DNA from: Geobacter sp. OR-1
GTDB taxonomy: Bacteria; Desulfobacterota; Desulfuromonadia; Geobacterales; DSM-12255
Direction: 5' to 3'
NCBI RefSeq assembly: GCF_000813145.1
Contig: NZ_BAZF01000006.1
Coordinates: forward strand, 62,001 to 126,000
DNA: 64,000 nt
The notes under the pieces are model-generated. The model worked only from the letters and a program-made list of their open reading frames with translations. It was not told where the DNA came from and ran no database searches. A program made the position numbers and the translations under genes. Position 1 is the first letter of the stretch; each line of letters begins with the position of its first letter. Below, one piece after another: positions 27,024-36,077 of this stretch.

Positions 27024-27419
27024 TCAGGGCAGTTGCATGTCGGAATGAATCACCGAACTGAACTCCATGACCTTGTCTGACTGTATGGTGAGACTGGTCA
27101 GTGCCTGCGGCCCGCCCGGCTTTTCCAGTTCTGGCGCATAGCCGTTGAGCACCGCAACATCGATGAATTTTACAATTCGGCCTATGAACTGATAACCGCA
27201 ACCGGTGGCCGGATCAGCAACGACAACGGCCACCTGCGGATTCACGGCAGCATTCTCCAAGGTCGTGAGGCAGAACCAGTTTTCAAATATCAGCTGGCCG
27301 TTGGCGTCGGCCTGAAGCGACCTGGCAGTTGCAATGTGCGGCACCCCTGCCCCGTTTGCCGTGGCCACAAAGGCAAAATCTTTGCCAGCGATGAATTCAA
27401 GGATCTTATCGGTCAGCAT
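27024..27419 (-). CDS. Pyridoxamine 5'-phosphate oxidase-fold protein
   Basis: A 131-residue split-barrel flavoprotein, probably binding FMN. LEFIAGKDFAFVATANGAGVPHIATARSL is the family N-terminus (quoted here in pieces: FAFVATANGAG, VPHIATAR), followed by ENWFCLTTLENAAVNPQVAV. Members are general FMN- or F420-dependent reductases or sensors; true PdxH is longer, and the substrate here is unknown. AGGTAGGA precedes the ATG. It lies 115 bases downstream of bacterioferritin in the same direction, so the two may be co-transcribed. The 26742-27023 gap shows no gene. Confidence 0.85.
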   Translation of the reverse strand: MLTDKILEFIAGKDFAFVATANGAGVPHIATARSLQADANGQLIFENWFCLTTLENAAVNPQVAVVVADPATGCGYQFIGRIVKFIDVAVLNGYAPELEKPGGPQALTSLTIQSDKVMEFSSVIHSDMQLP

Positions 27420-27533
27420 TCCTACCTCGTGCCATATCCAAGGTGTCTCCCGACCTCGGATTTCCTTACAGACAACTCACCGTTATCCGGTGTATTTTTC
27501 CGAAGGACGCCAGGCCAACGGCGCATATCAGGA

Positions 27534-28001
27534 TCAATCGATCTGCTCCACAAGGTAATTCTGTACCCCCATCTGTCCGATCTGGTCCAATTGGGCCTCA
27601 ATCTCATCGATATGTTCTTCTTCATCCTTGAGAATTCGCTCCAGCATTTCCCTGGTACCGTTATCGGCAAGTTCGACCGCCAGGCGGATACTTTCGTTAT
27701 AACCGCGGATGGCGCTCACCTCGGCAGCATGATCATTTTCAAACATCTTGGGCACGGCACCACCAATATGCAGCTTGTTCAGTTCGCTGACGATCGGCCT
27801 TCCTTCCAGGAACAGGATACGGGCGATCAGTTTCTCAGCATGCTTCATCTCGCCAAAAGCGCGCTTTTCAATGCTCTTGTGCAGCCGTTCATAACGCCAG
27901 TTGTCGCACATCTCAGCATGAACCATGTATTGGTTGATTGCAGTGAGCTCCTCTGCGAGTCGTAGATTCAGATGCTCGATGATCTTTTCATGTCCCTTCA
28001 T
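27534..28001 (-). CDS. bfr: Bacterioferritin
   Basis: Iron storage and ferroxidase 24-mer subunit, 155 residues. Diiron ligands appear as Glu in LAEELTAINQY, Glu-X2-His in GEMKHAEK, Glu near residue 94 and Glu-X2-His in KDEEEHIDEIE. The Met of GEMKHAE is the position of the haem ligand, so this is true bacterioferritin rather than plain ferritin. The start at 28001 has AAAGGA and gives the standard N-terminus (MKGHEKIIEHLN); the frame runs 51 codons further up without a site. With the superoxide reductase nearby it fits an oxidative-stress neighbourhood. Confidence 0.93.
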   Translation of the reverse strand: MKGHEKIIEHLNLRLAEELTAINQYMVHAEMCDNWRYERLHKSIEKRAFGEMKHAEKLIARILFLEGRPIVSELNKLHIGGAVPKMFENDHAAEVSAIRGYNESIRLAVELADNGTREMLERILKDEEEHIDEIEAQLDQIGQMGVQNYLVEQID

Positions 28002-28409
28002 TGCTCGTTCCTTTCCGGATGGAAGAGTTTCACCTGCCATACCCACAAAAGCAGAATCCGTGCCCGCGGGAATGTGGTCGTAGAATGGCGATATATGGGT
28101 TTTTACGAAAATCACCATCAGATTCGGGCTGAAATATATTTTGCAGCAATTCACTGTGAAGTTTGTGTAGGCGCTTAATTAACCGTCAATATTGTGGGTA
28201 AGGGATGGATATTGCTGCTGCAACATTTGTGTAACCAAGGTGGAGATGCGTCGCCTTCAACCAGCCAGTCGGGCGTGGTGCTGGAGAAGTTATTTGGTGC
28301 CGTTCTTCTGATCATAGCAATCAAAATATTACTGACCTGAGCTGGTGTAGACTCCCGATCAGTAAGACCATCTGTATTGACAGGCAGTGTCGTCTTGTAT
28401 CGCATAATG

Positions 28410-28443
28410 GAAAGAGGCCCGGAAACATCACGGGCCTCTTAAG
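28410..28443 (-). terminator. Hairpin downstream of the yaeQ operon
   Basis: A 10-bp stem AAGAGGCCCG (28412-28421) with CGGGCCTCTT (28431-28440), with only a short T stretch inside and after it, so it is a weak or bidirectional terminator. It is the only feature I can support in the 750-base stretch 28002-28754, which otherwise shows no convincing gene. Confidence 0.5.
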
Positions 28444-28754
28444 ATTCATCTTATTTTACCCATTGCAAGGGTAATCGGGCTTAGTATTACAGCCTTTCGT
28501 TCAAAATCCTATGTTCCATAAACAGCCTGGTGGAGTGTCCTCAGTCATGCAATCCTCCTGTGACATGCACTTCCGTCTGGAACTTCTACTTCGATGTTGC
28601 TCCTTTTACTTCAATCTTACTGCTTCAGGTATCGATACCTTGATTACATTATATCCAATCGGTGCCGGAAAAACAGTCTGTTTTTATTTTTTCCTCCGGC
28701 GTATATTACAAAGTTATATTGATATTTTGCGTAACCCCGGGGAAATGGCTGTCC

Positions 28755-29003
28755 TTATTTCCGCAATGGATCAAACAGATACTCCAGCCCGTTGACTTTG
28801 ATCTCGTAAACCGTCTGCAACATCCGCCCCAGCTTGCCTTCCGGAAATCCATTCTTGGCAAACCAGACGACGTAAGGTTCCGGCAGGTCGATCAGCAACA
28901 AACCCTGGTACCGGCCGAACGGCATTCGCATCGCAGCCAGTTCCAGTAATTCATCCGAATCACCGGTAGCCTCAACACATGGTCGCAATAGATCCTTATT
29001 CAT
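28755..29003 (-). CDS. DUF3820 family protein
   Basis: An 82-residue protein with the DUF3820 pattern MPFGRYQGLLLIDLPEPYVV followed by a WF-aromatic helix (quoted separately: WFAKNGFPEGKLG). The role is unknown; relatives have been called quorum-regulated virulence factors by homology only. Its ATG overlaps the stop of the yaeQ gene by four bases, so translation is coupled. Identification is good and function open. Confidence 0.85.
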   Translation of the reverse strand: MNKDLLRPCVEATGDSDELLELAAMRMPFGRYQGLLLIDLPEPYVVWFAKNGFPEGKLGRMLQTVYEIKVNGLEYLFDPLRK

Positions 29004-29548
29004 TCGGCGGTTATTCCTGCCTTGACCTGTATGGCGGTTTCATGGGTCTCGGTGCCAACAGCTAGATACAGGGTCCCTTCGGTAATGGTTATCGACCAGT
29101 TGATGACACGTTCCAATCGAGATGCAAGGCCATTGATGAACCGCTGATCGAGACTGACGACAGTCAGGTTCGAAATTTTTGCCAGTTTGGGGAGATGCTG
29201 CTGATCCCAACTCGAAAGGGAGCGGCCATAAGCCAGTAGCGCCACCCGCCCGGCGTGGCGGCTCGCCTTTACGACCCGGTCGGCATCAGGAATCCCGACT
29301 TCAACCCAAAGTTTTACCCGGTCATCGCCACCCTTTACCCAGATATCCGGCTCGTCGGTCGCACACAACCCCTTCGTAAAGGTCAAATCCGTCTCATAGA
29401 AGATCGCCAATGCCAGCAACCTGGCCACCAGCCGCTCTTCGGTTTCCGATGGATGCTGGGCTACTGTTGCCGACAAGGTCTCATAAATGCCACGATCAAC
29501 ATCCGAGAGCTGCAAGCTTGCCTTATAGACAGTTGAGGGTAATGCCAT
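29000..29548 (-). CDS. yaeQ: YaeQ family protein
   Basis: A 182-residue protein with the family's start (ALPSTVYKASLQLSDVDRG) and the PD-(D/E)XK-like core (DEPDIWVK, then LWVEVGIPDADRV). YaeQ has a restriction-endonuclease-like fold, but activity is unproven. An old claim that it replaces RfaH in haemolysin expression was not upheld. It overlaps the DUF3820 gene by ATGA. The 29549-29810 gap upstream contains only the terminator at 29613-29640. Confidence 0.9.
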   Translation of the reverse strand: MALPSTVYKASLQLSDVDRGIYETLSATVAQHPSETEERLVARLLALAIFYETDLTFTKGLCATDEPDIWVKGGDDRVKLWVEVGIPDADRVVKASRHAGRVALLAYGRSLSSWDQQHLPKLAKISNLTVVSLDQRFINGLASRLERVINWSITITEGTLYLAVGTETHETAIQVKAGITAE

Positions 29549-29612
29549 TGGGAGTTGTTTCCTCTCTAAGGTTGCGAACTGCCACCAAAAACTTCTGCCG
29601 GTAGTCGCATCA

Positions 29613-29640
29613 ACAAAAAAACCCTGAATTCTCAGGGCTT
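29613..29640 (-). terminator. Orphan copy of the tRNA-type terminator
   Basis: CCCTGA-ATTC-TCAGGG preceded by an A7 run (T run on the minus strand), followed by ACAAACCGGAC. It nearly duplicates the element after tRNA-Met (33743-33790), yet no tRNA gene lies next to it. It may end the cohesin-like lipoprotein mRNA that stops at 29811. Confidence 0.65.
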
Positions 29641-29810
29641 ATATTACAAACCGGACAGGCCGGGTTTAGCCGCCAAATTTTTGCCTTGCGGCATGATAAA
29701 CAAAACTCCGTTAGCGGGCAAGCGTTTATCAAGTCATTGCTATGCCATCCACGCAAAAAAGCCCGGAAAAAGGCCGTAAAGAAAATCGATTCCTCCGCCT
29801 GGTTCCGCGC

Positions 29811-30305
29811 TTATCTGGCTGCGACAGTCACCCCAGAAACCTGACCATAGGTTGGGCCATTGTCCTTCGCCTCAGTTACGGTCACGGAGAAATCTGCTGC
29901 CGTTACTGTAGTGCCATTGTTGACATCAAACGTGACGACCAGATAGTCGCCATTACCGAACCCGGTAGTATTTACCAGGCCAATGACCAGCGTCCGGGCA
30001 GAAGCCTGGTAATTCCCCAATACCTGCGACGTGCCGCTCACAGTTGTGCCGGTCGCAACAATCGAACTAGCATCCACCAGCCCGGTATTGTCGGCCGGAA
30101 TTGAAACCCCCGCTGGTAGAGTTATTGAGGTTTTGATAGTTCCAAGCTGTACCCCGGTCGGAACGTTTGCTGCTGCCAGATAAAGTTTGAATGTTTGAGT
30201 ACTGCTGCTGTTATTGCTGCCGCCACCGCCGCAGCCGGTCATGAGGGCCAAGCATCCTGCCAGCACCGCAAGCATCGCACATTTTTTCGCCGATCTAATG
30301 ATCAT
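29811..30305 (-). CDS. Cohesin-like lipoprotein
   Basis: A 164-residue protein with a lipoprotein signal (lipobox LMTGC, Cys about residue 25) and a Gly/Ser linker. It then has a single beta-sandwich domain of cohesin type: TIKTSITLPAGVSIP, VLGNYQASARTLVIGLV and NGDYLVVTFDV give the typical strand order. It is predicted to be anchored in the outer membrane. It lies 51 bases downstream of a multicopper oxidase that ends in a dockerin, and both are read the same way, so it is a candidate anchor for that enzyme. The cohesin assignment is from pattern and context. Confidence 0.75.
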   Translation of the reverse strand: MIIRSAKKCAMLAVLAGCLALMTGCGGGGSNNSSSTQTFKLYLAAANVPTGVQLGTIKTSITLPAGVSIPADNTGLVDASSIVATGTTVSGTSQVLGNYQASARTLVIGLVNTTGFGNGDYLVVTFDVNNGTTVTAADFSVTVTEAKDNGPTYGQVSGVTVAAR

Positions 30306-30356
30306 TTCACACCACCTTTATGAAGTTTACTTGGTCTCATCCGAATCCGATTTAGT

Positions 30357-33158
30357 TTACCAGCTCAGGAGGCCGATGACCCGTTTCAGTATTACAATAA
30401 CGTCCCCAGTATCGATAGAACCGTCTGGAATCGGTACGCCATTAGCCATTGGCGCCACATCCCCGCGAACAAGCTGTTCCGTAGTTGGCGTTGCCAGTCC
30501 GATACTGATCTTCAAAGCCATCAAGGCATCAACGAGATCTACCCGCCCATCTCCATTCAAGTCACCTGTCACAGGCGCGACGATATAATTGAGGGAAGCG
30601 GTAACCATGTCGGGTGCTCTGGCTGGAGCCCCGACTGGCTTGGCATTCACGGTTATCACATACGTCCCGGGAACTTTGGGCGGAGTCCAGACTGCTTCCC
30701 GCATCAAGGTAAAGCCAGCGGCAGACCCGGTAAACATCGACTGATTTGGCACTGGCTGGGTAACTGGCACCCCTTGGGGGGGCATAACGCTGAATTGGTA
30801 CTCAAATCCGCTACCATTTGGATAGGCGGCCAGAGTAGTGACTGTCGAAGCAGTAAGTGTTACCGGTTTAACCGGCTCGGAAAACTGTGAGCTGATTGTC
30901 GAGGATGCCGCGAGATTCACATGATCGGCTGCTGTCGTGACTACGAATGGTCGCATCATATCGTGTTCTTCGTGCGACAGGATATGACAGTGCCAGACGT
31001 AGAGGCCGGGTATGTCGAATTTGGCGATGACTCTGGTGACCTTGCCAGGAGGACACATGATCGTATCTTTCCAACCATTTTCATGGTCGCCAGGAGGTTC
31101 AATCTGGCCGGTGCCGACGTAGTCTGGCGGCGTAAGCGGCCCTGGCAGAACACCGGCGTTGGTGACATTCAATATCGGGTCTCCGGAGACCGGATCAGTG
31201 CCCAGAACTTGGATTGGCTCACGGTTGATGAGCTTAAAAGCAACCTGGTGCAGATGCATCGGGTGGGCGTCTACGGTGGTATTGATTATGTCCCATTGCT
31301 CGGTGTCGTTAAATCTGACAAGCTCGGATATCCCGCCTCCGAAACCGCGGCCATCGATGGTCGGCATGATTCGACCATACGGGTCAATGATCTCCCAGAG
31401 AGAAACCTTCCGTACTGCAACCCCCGGGGTCGGGGTGAGCGGCTGAATGGTGTTGAGGGAGAGGCTGGCATTGGGCGCTGGAACATCTGGATAAGGTTGT
31501 CCGGTCTTTGGATCGTTGGCGAAATTTACAACATCGAACACCATGATCTGGGGAATGATTACCGATGAATCCTGGGTACCGCTGGAGTTAAAGGGATCAT
31601 CCGGACCCAGATTCTTCATGACTACCCGCGTTCCGGGTTTGACGCCTTTGAAATCCACCAGCGCATCAAGTCGCTCGCCACCCATTAATACCATGCTGTC
31701 GCGCCGAACCGGATTTTTCAAAAAGCCCTGCTCGGTTGAGATTTGCCAGAAAGGTATGGTCTCCGTACCATTTTTTAGCTGCATGATCCAGGTACGTGAG
31801 TCGGTGCCGCCGATGAAACGCATCCGATACACTCTGGGCTCCACATCATACTTGCCGTTCACAACACCATTGACTACCGGCAGATTGCCGAAGAACTCAA
31901 GCGTGGTACTTGTGGCCAATAGCGGCTGTACACCTGGGGCTGCCACATAAGGGATGAGGTGCCCATCCGCAGGATCCTTCATAAACAGCGGTGTATTGGC
32001 ACACTTTGAAAGATCATTGGGGGTGATGGTGCCGTCACTCTGATAGGTGTAGGTACAGTTGAGGGGGTTTGCGAGGTTAATTGGGTCGACGATGTCCCTG
32101 GAATCGATGATCGGAGTGTCATTCATGGCCAGTTGGCCATCAGAGTAAAAAACACGGTCCTGCAGGGCGAAGCCGAGTTCATAGTTACCGGTGGGGAGAT
32201 ACTTGGTACAACCGGCGCCAACCCCCTGAAGACACTTTTCATTATCGTCCGTGACAGGAAAAAATCCGGCCATCCCCATGTTGGTGTTGCTATGAGTTAA
32301 ACCCATGGCATGGTCATGATACCAGAGAGTGCTCGCCTGCTGGTCCATCGGATAGCGATAGGTCCCTTCCGGACCATACTGGGCGGTTGATTCCCACCCC
32401 TCACCCTTGATGGCAAAACCGGGCGTGTACCAAGCATTAGCATAGCCGTCGCTTTCGGGGGTGACATGGGCACCATGCAAATGCGTGACGATCCGGTTAT
32501 ACGGGAAGCAGTTCTCGGGCATGTTATCACAGATGGTGGGGTCGAAACCGGTTGGCTTCTCGTTGGGGAGTTCGTTGAGCCAGGTGATCCGGACCGGCCT
32601 TCCTTTCGTTGCCTTGACAGTTGGGGCTGGGAAGTGCCAAATGCCGGATGTGCCGAAGGTATTATCCACAAAAGGAGCTGGAGCGTTGCCGGTTACCGAT
32701 ACCCCCGCAGGCGCTCCCGGCGGAACCCAGTTCTGCCCGCCGGACCCGTAGCCATGGACCCAGGTAATGGGGCCAAACGGAGTGCCAGCCGCGTCAAGCA
32801 ACCCTTGCCCCCCGCCGAAGATCCCGTGAAGATCCAAGGCCTGCTGAAACTTTTTAACGGTGATCGTATAACAGTCTTCGCTACTGGCGGGATCGTCCGG
32901 CAACCTGCCGCATGTGGAGGGGAATCCCAACTTCACGGCATCGGCAGTGCGATAAGGGACATAGGTGAAGTAACTTGCCAGGGCGTTTGGAATCACATTA
33001 GTCCAGGCATTTGTCTGGGACTCCGGAGATAGGATCGGCTTTCTGAAGTCAGGACTGGTGATTGTCATATCTGCATGTCCTTGCAAGGCCATGATAGTAA
33101 CGACCATGAAAGTTGCAGTGAAGAACCTGCGCACTGATCTGAGCAGAAATATGATCAT
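30357..33158 (-). CDS. Secreted multicopper oxidase with C-terminal dockerin (OmpB-like)
   Basis: About 933 residues with a signal peptide ending near QGHA. All four copper-binding segments are intact: HLHGAH, WYHDHAMG, HPMHLHQ and WHCHILSHEEHDM. The last 70 residues are a type I dockerin with two calcium loops (DLNGDGRVDLVDALMALK and, after an insertion, DGSIDTGDVIVILKRVIG). It resembles Geobacter OmpB/OmpC, outer-surface multicopper proteins linked to metal oxide use. The start at 33158 lies nine bases after GGGAGG; the ATG at 33167 touches that site. The 33168-33740 stretch upstream is AT-rich with no supported gene. The cohesin-like gene downstream probably holds it on the cell. Confidence 0.9.
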   Translation of the reverse strand: MIIFLLRSVRRFFTATFMVVTIMALQGHADMTITSPDFRKPILSPESQTNAWTNVIPNALASYFTYVPYRTADAVKLGFPSTCGRLPDDPASSEDCYTITVKKFQQALDLHGIFGGGQGLLDAAGTPFGPITWVHGYGSGGQNWVPPGAPAGVSVTGNAPAPFVDNTFGTSGIWHFPAPTVKATKGRPVRITWLNELPNEKPTGFDPTICDNMPENCFPYNRIVTHLHGAHVTPESDGYANAWYTPGFAIKGEGWESTAQYGPEGTYRYPMDQQASTLWYHDHAMGLTHSNTNMGMAGFFPVTDDNEKCLQGVGAGCTKYLPTGNYELGFALQDRVFYSDGQLAMNDTPIIDSRDIVDPINLANPLNCTYTYQSDGTITPNDLSKCANTPLFMKDPADGHLIPYVAAPGVQPLLATSTTLEFFGNLPVVNGVVNGKYDVEPRVYRMRFIGGTDSRTWIMQLKNGTETIPFWQISTEQGFLKNPVRRDSMVLMGGERLDALVDFKGVKPGTRVVMKNLGPDDPFNSSGTQDSSVIIPQIMVFDVVNFANDPKTGQPYPDVPAPNASLSLNTIQPLTPTPGVAVRKVSLWEIIDPYGRIMPTIDGRGFGGGISELVRFNDTEQWDIINTTVDAHPMHLHQVAFKLINREPIQVLGTDPVSGDPILNVTNAGVLPGPLTPPDYVGTGQIEPPGDHENGWKDTIMCPPGKVTRVIAKFDIPGLYVWHCHILSHEEHDMMRPFVVTTAADHVNLAASSTISSQFSEPVKPVTLTASTVTTLAAYPNGSGFEYQFSVMPPQGVPVTQPVPNQSMFTGSAAGFTLMREAVWTPPKVPGTYVITVNAKPVGAPARAPDMVTASLNYIVAPVTGDLNGDGRVDLVDALMALKISIGLATPTTEQLVRGDVAPMANGVPIPDGSIDTGDVIVILKRVIGLLSW

Positions 33159-33742
33159 TTTAACCATCCTCCCATTCCAGTATTATTAGTGGGAATAGTG
33201 ACAGCTTAAATCCTTATTGGGCTTGCATTTTCCACTTTCATCAAAGTTCAGTTAAAAATGATTTAGCACCATTTGCGCCTTTTCTACCCAAAACAAATAT
33301 TTAATGATTTTAATATTTTACAAAGCATCTCTATTGCCCTCCGAAGAGTTCAGCTGCAACATATTAATCACTTACTGACACAGTCAGCACATAAGTTTGC
33401 TGATAATACGATTCCATATGTGCATTGTTGTTTTTTGTCAGCTGCCACAGATATTGCAAACAGACTTCGATTAATCCCGCAAACCACCTCATTATCTTGC
33501 CTTATCGACTAGTTACAACCACAGTACACTCAGGATATCTTAGACATATTGGTTGCGCTTATTTACCTGAGAAATCATCAACACAGTTTCGTTTCTTGAG
33601 ATTTGTAGTTTCGTGGCAGAAAGGGGTGAGAAAGGGAGTAAACACGCGACGAAAGCAACAAAATATGTTGCCTTCTTGCAGTATCCAATAAGTTACGGCA
33701 TGTCAATGGATGCAACTGGACGGCAAAAGACTACGGATAAAC

Positions 33743-33770
33743 AAAAAAGCCCTGAGTTCTCAGGGCTTTT
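33743..33770 (-). terminator. tRNA-Met terminator
   Basis: AGCCCTGA-GTTC-TCAGGGCT with A/T runs on both sides, 31 bases beyond the tRNA 3' end; it can act in both directions. A second small hairpin (CCGG-N6-CCGG) lies between it and the tRNA. Confidence 0.85.
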
Positions 33771-33800
33771 ATACAAACCGGACTTTGCCGGACTATCAAT

Positions 33801-33877
33801 TGGTGGCGGTGCAGGGACTTGAACCCCGGACACTACGGATATGAGCCGTATGCTCTAACCAGCTGAGCTACACCGCC
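33801..33877 (-). tRNA. tRNA-Met (anticodon CAT)
   Basis: A 77-base tRNA with encoded CCA. The acceptor stem pairs GGCGGTG with CACCGCC. The anticodon stem-loop is TACGG-CTCATAT-CCGTA, so CAT. The first acceptor pair is matched (G-C), so it is not an initiator tRNA. Elongator Met is most likely; the lysidine-modified Ile tRNA with the same anticodon cannot be excluded. Confidence 0.95.
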
Positions 33878-34107
33878 GAAATCAACCTACTACAGATACA
33901 AAAACCTCTCCGGTGGCCCAAAGAGGCAATGAGCTTATGAATGGCTCGCAGAAGTGACTATATACTTCATGTAGCTGTTGTCTGTCAAGAAAAACATTCC
34001 GGACCTGTCGCAAATTCGATGCGCAGCGGAAACAGAAGAGAAATCTGTCCGGTCAGGTTGCCATCCAACCAGGTGTGTGGTACTCAGTGTAGTTGCGGAG
34101 GGTTTGC

Positions 34108-36075
34108 ATGGATCGGAAATTGATATTTCGGCGGGTGCTGGTCGGCGTTGCAGCAACCGTCCTGTCCACTCTCCTCTTGCTGCTGCAGTTCCCCCCTTTC
34201 GAAACCCTGGAAGTCAAGCTTCTTGATCTCCGTTTCAAGCTACGCGGCTCATTATCAACACCGGACAAGGTCGTTATTGCGGCCATTGACGAGCACAGTA
34301 TAAAAGAATTGGGGCGCTGGCCGTGGGACCGTTCGGTTCTGGCCAGGCTGGTGGATAAACTTGCCGCTGCGAATGCAGGGGTTATTGCATTTGACATCAT
34401 ACTGTCGGAACCGGAACGCAACGATCCGGTTCTCGCCAAGTCTCTCCAGCAGGCCGGGAACGTGATTCTGCCGATCGTCTTCGACTTCTCCGGAAAAGAC
34501 AATCCCATAGCCGATCCCTCCCTCCAGGCAACGGCCTTTCAACTGCTGTCAAACGAGCAGAACTTCTCCAGGTTCCCGCCGATAGAGGCACGCGGTATCC
34601 TCCTTCCGGTCCAGCCGCTCCGGTCGTCGGCAATGTCCATGGCGCACATCAACATGTTTCCTGATGCAGACGGCACATTACGCTGGGAACCACTGGCGAT
34701 ACTTTATAACTCGATGCTCTACCCTTGTCTCGGTCTCCAAAGCGCCGCCGCATACCTCGGCATCCCGGCAGACCGGCTGGCAGTAAACGCCGCCGAATCG
34801 GTCCAGATCGGGAAAACAGTAATCCCCACCGACCAGTGGGGTCGGACCATAATCAATTATTACGGGCCGGACCGTACCTTCCGCCATATCTCCATATCAG
34901 ATATTCTTGACGGCAAGATTGCGCCTTCGTTGCTCGAAGACCGGATAGTCCTGGTCGGCGCAACTGCCGTCGGGATCTACGACCTCAGGGTTACTCCATA
35001 TGCCGCGGCAATGCCGGGGATCGAAAAACATGCCAGCGTTATCGCCTCGATCCTGGACAAGCGCTTCGTAACCAAAACCGGCTCTCCTGCCAACATCGCA
35101 ATTCTCTGGGTGAGCGGCCTGCTGCTCTCCATTCTCGTTGCCAGGAGCAAGCTGGTCGGCGACGTATTCATTACCGCGGCTGCCCTGGCCCTGCTAGGCG
35201 GAACCGGGGTGCTGCTGTTCAGCAGATGGGGGATATGGGTCAACCTTGCCTACCCGCTCAACAACGCCATCTTCATAACCGTTGCCGTCACGGCTTACAA
35301 CTACGCAGTTGAAGAACGCCATGCCCGGAAGATCCGGGCAATGTTCTCCAGTTACGTTACCCAGACCATAGTCAACGAACTGATCAAAAACCCGGAGATG
35401 GCAAAACTTGGCGGCGAAAAACGGGAAATAACCGTCCTGTTCTCGGACATCAAGGACTTTACCACCTTTTCTGAACACCATACACCGGAGGAGGTGGTTG
35501 GACTTTTGAACGAGTACCTGACTGCCATGACCGAGATAATCCTTGAGCATGAGGGGACGCTCGACAAGTTTATCGGCGATGCCATTGTGGTGTTCTGGAA
35601 TGCCCCGATCAAAACGGCCCGGCATGCCGAACTGGCGGTGAAATGCGCGCTGGCTATGCAGAAACGGGTCGCCGTACTGCAGAACAATTGGCGGTCCGAA
35701 GGTAAGCCGGTTTTGGAGGCCGGGATCGGCATCAATACCGGTGCGGTGGTAGTCGGCAATATCGGCGCCGAAGGGAAGAAGATGGAGTACACGGTAATCG
35801 GCGACCAGGTGAACCTCGGATCAAGGGTGGAGTCCCAGACCAGAAAATTCGCGGCCCCGATCCTGATTACGGATGGCACGCTGAAGGCCCTGTTGCCTGC
35901 TATCGAAGCAGGGGCCATGAACGGCATCATAATCCAGGGGCTGGCAAACGTAATCGTCAAAGGGAGACAGGCCCCGGTCGAGCTTCACAGTGTCGCCCTT
36001 CTCGCCGAGCCTGGCCTGCCTCCGGTAATAATTCCCTGCCCCGAGATGGAACCGCTGCAACTCACGGAAAAATAA
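34108..36075 (+). CDS. CHASE2-domain adenylate/guanylate cyclase
   Basis: A 655-residue membrane sensor enzyme making a cyclic nucleotide. One helix (about 10-30) precedes a periplasmic CHASE2 sensor (about 35-310, GVIAFDIILSEPE). Three helices (about 325-400) and a class III cyclase domain (about 425-620) follow. The metal Asp residues are in LFSDIKDFT and FIGDAIVVFW, and YTVIGDQVNLGSRVE holds the base- and transition-state-binding residues. The start at 34108 has GGAGGG five bases upstream. It converges on the FecR-domain gene with two bases between stops. CHASE2 cyclases commonly accompany FecR/TPR surface proteins, so it may sense envelope state. Confidence 0.93.
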   Translation: MDRKLIFRRVLVGVAATVLSTLLLLLQFPPFETLEVKLLDLRFKLRGSLSTPDKVVIAAIDEHSIKELGRWPWDRSVLARLVDKLAAANAGVIAFDIILSEPERNDPVLAKSLQQAGNVILPIVFDFSGKDNPIADPSLQATAFQLLSNEQNFSRFPPIEARGILLPVQPLRSSAMSMAHINMFPDADGTLRWEPLAILYNSMLYPCLGLQSAAAYLGIPADRLAVNAAESVQIGKTVIPTDQWGRTIINYYGPDRTFRHISISDILDGKIAPSLLEDRIVLVGATAVGIYDLRVTPYAAAMPGIEKHASVIASILDKRFVTKTGSPANIAILWVSGLLLSILVARSKLVGDVFITAAALALLGGTGVLLFSRWGIWVNLAYPLNNAIFITVAVTAYNYAVEERHARKIRAMFSSYVTQTIVNELIKNPEMAKLGGEKREITVLFSDIKDFTTFSEHHTPEEVVGLLNEYLTAMTEIILEHEGTLDKFIGDAIVVFWNAPIKTARHAELAVKCALAMQKRVAVLQNNWRSEGKPVLEAGIGINTGAVVVGNIGAEGKKMEYTVIGDQVNLGSRVESQTRKFAAPILITDGTLKALLPAIEAGAMNGIIIQGLANVIVKGRQAPVELHSVALLAEPGLPPVIIPCPEMEPLQLTEK

Positions 36076-36077
36076 AG

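Noticed and set aside
28175-28405. 76-codon minus-strand ORF in the 28.0-28.7 kb gap
   Set aside because: No ribosome site, starts beside a hairpin, and the residue pattern is not protein-like.
33273-33822. Overlapping plus-strand ORFs between the oxidase and tRNA-Met
   Set aside because: AT-rich, no ribosome sites, mutually overlapping, and one runs into the terminator and tRNA.
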